This document shows, one piece after another, positions 63,204-64,000 of a stretch of 64,000 bases of DNA. Numbering within the stretch: position 1 is the first letter of the stretch; each line of letters opens with the position of its first letter. The position numbers were made by a program, and so were the translations under genes. Origin of the DNA: an uncultured Granulosicoccus sp. (GTDB taxonomy: Bacteria > Pseudomonadota > Gammaproteobacteria > Granulosicoccales > Granulosicoccaceae); the NCBI GenBank assembly GCA_947495035.1, contig CANLXI010000010.1, positions 62,001-126,000 of the forward strand. Direction: 5' to 3'. The notes under the pieces were generated by a model, which ran no database searches, was not told where the DNA came from, and saw nothing but the letters and a program-made list of their open reading frames with translations.

Positions 63204-63614
63204 ATGAGACAACTGACGGACAGTCGCTGGATGCTGATACTGGCCAGCCTGCTGGGCGCGATCGCAGTCATGAGCGGCGCTTTTGGCGCTCATGCACTGC
63301 AAGGTGTTCTGGATGAACGCGCCACTGGCTGGTACGACACTGCCGTCACGTATCACGCCCGTCATGCCCTGGCTCTGCTCGCCTGCGGAGTCATGAGCCT
63401 GGTCATCGGCAAGGCTCCCGGCAGCCGATTCATCAGATTTGCAGCCATCGGCTTTACCCTGGGGACACTGGTATTCTCGGGAAGTCTGTACATGATGGCT
63501 TTCACCGGCATCACGAAGCTGGGCATGGTGACACCTGTCGGAGGTCTGCTGCTGATCATTGCCTGGCTTTGTCTTGCAATGGCCGCTTTTCGGCTATCCT
63601 CGGAGAAGGCATAG
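63204..63614 (+). CDS. DUF423 (YgdD-type) membrane protein
   Basis: The protein has 136 residues with four helices. MLILASLLGAIAVMSGAFGAHAL near the start, then WYDTAVTYHARHALALL and FSGSLYMMAFTGI, are the family's conserved stretches. Function unknown; these small inner-membrane proteins are widespread. It is 35 bp upstream of pdxH on the same strand. Confidence 0.88.
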   Translation: MRQLTDSRWMLILASLLGAIAVMSGAFGAHALQGVLDERATGWYDTAVTYHARHALALLACGVMSLVIGKAPGSRFIRFAAIGFTLGTLVFSGSLYMMAFTGITKLGMVTPVGGLLLIIAWLCLAMAAFRLSSEKA

Positions 63615-63649
63615 AGTCCGACCACATTCTCGTCTGCGATGAGCCCCTT

Positions 63650-64000
63650 ATGACCCAAGAAGACAAAAAAGACGTTGCCAGCCTGATCGAGGCCCGTCGG
63701 GATTACACGGCTGACACACTGCGTCGCGCCGATCTGGCGGACGGCCCGGTCATGCAGTTCACCCGCTGGCTGCAGGAAGCGCGCGATGCCGATATTCTCG
63801 ACGCCACCGCCATGCACCTGGCCACGGTGGACGCACAGGGACAGCCTCATTCGCGTATCGTGCTGCTCAAGCACTTCGATGACGAAGGCTTCTGCTGGTA
63901 CACCTATCAATTGAGTGACAAGGCGCGACAACTGGCCGAGAATCCCAGAGCATCCCTGCTGTTCTACTGGTGCGGTCTTGAGCGGCAGGTGCGCATCGAA
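63650..64000 (+). CDS. pdxH: Pyridoxamine 5'-phosphate oxidase, 3' partial
   Basis: 117 codons are visible before the right edge. ASLIEARRDYTADTLRRADL, FTRWLQEA, AMHLATVDAQGQPHSRIVLLK and NPRASLLFYWCGLERQVRIE are diagnostic of PdxH, including the FMN-binding RIVLLK. It oxidises PNP and PMP to pyridoxal phosphate. It may be co-transcribed with the DUF423 gene. The C-terminal half lies outside the window. Confidence 0.95.
   Translation, partial: MTQEDKKDVASLIEARRDYTADTLRRADLADGPVMQFTRWLQEARDADILDATAMHLATVDAQGQPHSRIVLLKHFDDEGFCWYTYQLSDKARQLAENPRASLLFYWCGLERQVRIE

Noticed and set aside
1-64000. CRISPR arrays, insertion sequences, rRNA genes, prophage genes
   Set aside because: No regularly spaced repeats, transposase or integrase motifs, rRNA sequence or phage structural genes were seen.

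Overview
The window looks like part of the chromosome of a free-living, probably marine, gammaproteobacterium outside the Enterobacterales. The housekeeping gene order is typical of that class: ychF-pth-rplY-prs-tRNA(Gln)-ispE-lolB-TPR lies opposite hemA-prfA-prmC, with gatCAB, slyX, rsmJ, yajQ, truC, hslO and acpH nearby. The TRAP transporter, the head-to-tail olefin (Ole) genes and the gatCAB operon fit such a host. The genus cannot be settled from this sequence. Most of the window is GC-rich. The 20-31 kb section is visibly poorer in GC.

Layout. Bases 2-3388 hold the end of an ole hydrocarbon locus (oleBC fusion, cut by the left edge, then oleD), followed by a yaiI-type gene. Bases 4203-12123 (minus) are a tightly coupled five-gene operon: a MurG-like glycosyltransferase, two GT4 glycosyltransferases, an ABC exporter and a two-domain APH-type kinase. 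It diverges from a histidine kinase/response regulator pair (12349-14630) and looks like an uncharacterised glycoconjugate assembly and export system. Bases 14745-19393 hold truC, a YitT-type membrane protein, a PhnZ-like HD protein and a MalQ with an N-terminal starch-binding region. 

After about 1.3 kb of non-coding, AT-richer DNA comes a catabolic operon (20719-30999): two alpha/beta hydrolases, an OB-fold partner and thiolase, an IclR regulator, a CaiB-type CoA-transferase, two SDRs, a divergent type II dehydroquinase-like protein and a DctPQM TRAP transporter. Three palindromes of one design surround the promoter. The parts fit uptake of an organic acid, CoA activation, oxidation/dehydration and thiolysis, but the substrate is unknown. 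The section ends near a tRNA-Met gene. 

Bases 31962-37793 carry a Bcr/CflA MFS pump, a membrane protein, a LysR regulator and a solitary NasA-type nitrate reductase lacking the usual C-terminal Fe-S domain. Bases 37794-53345 are mainly housekeeping genes, including two unusual starts (TTG for ispE, an apparent CTG for prmC) and the convergent ppx/ppk1 pair. Bases 53519-64000 hold a secreted GH16 glucanase-like protein, hslO, a BASS-like transporter translationally linked to gatCAB, slyX, a Rieske-like protein that has lost all four cluster ligands, rsmJ, yajQ, a DUF423 protein and the start of pdxH (cut by the right edge).

The most promising undescribed items are the glycosyltransferase/ABC/dual-kinase operon, the TRAP-linked catabolic operon with its altered dehydroquinase, and the ligand-less Rieske homologue.
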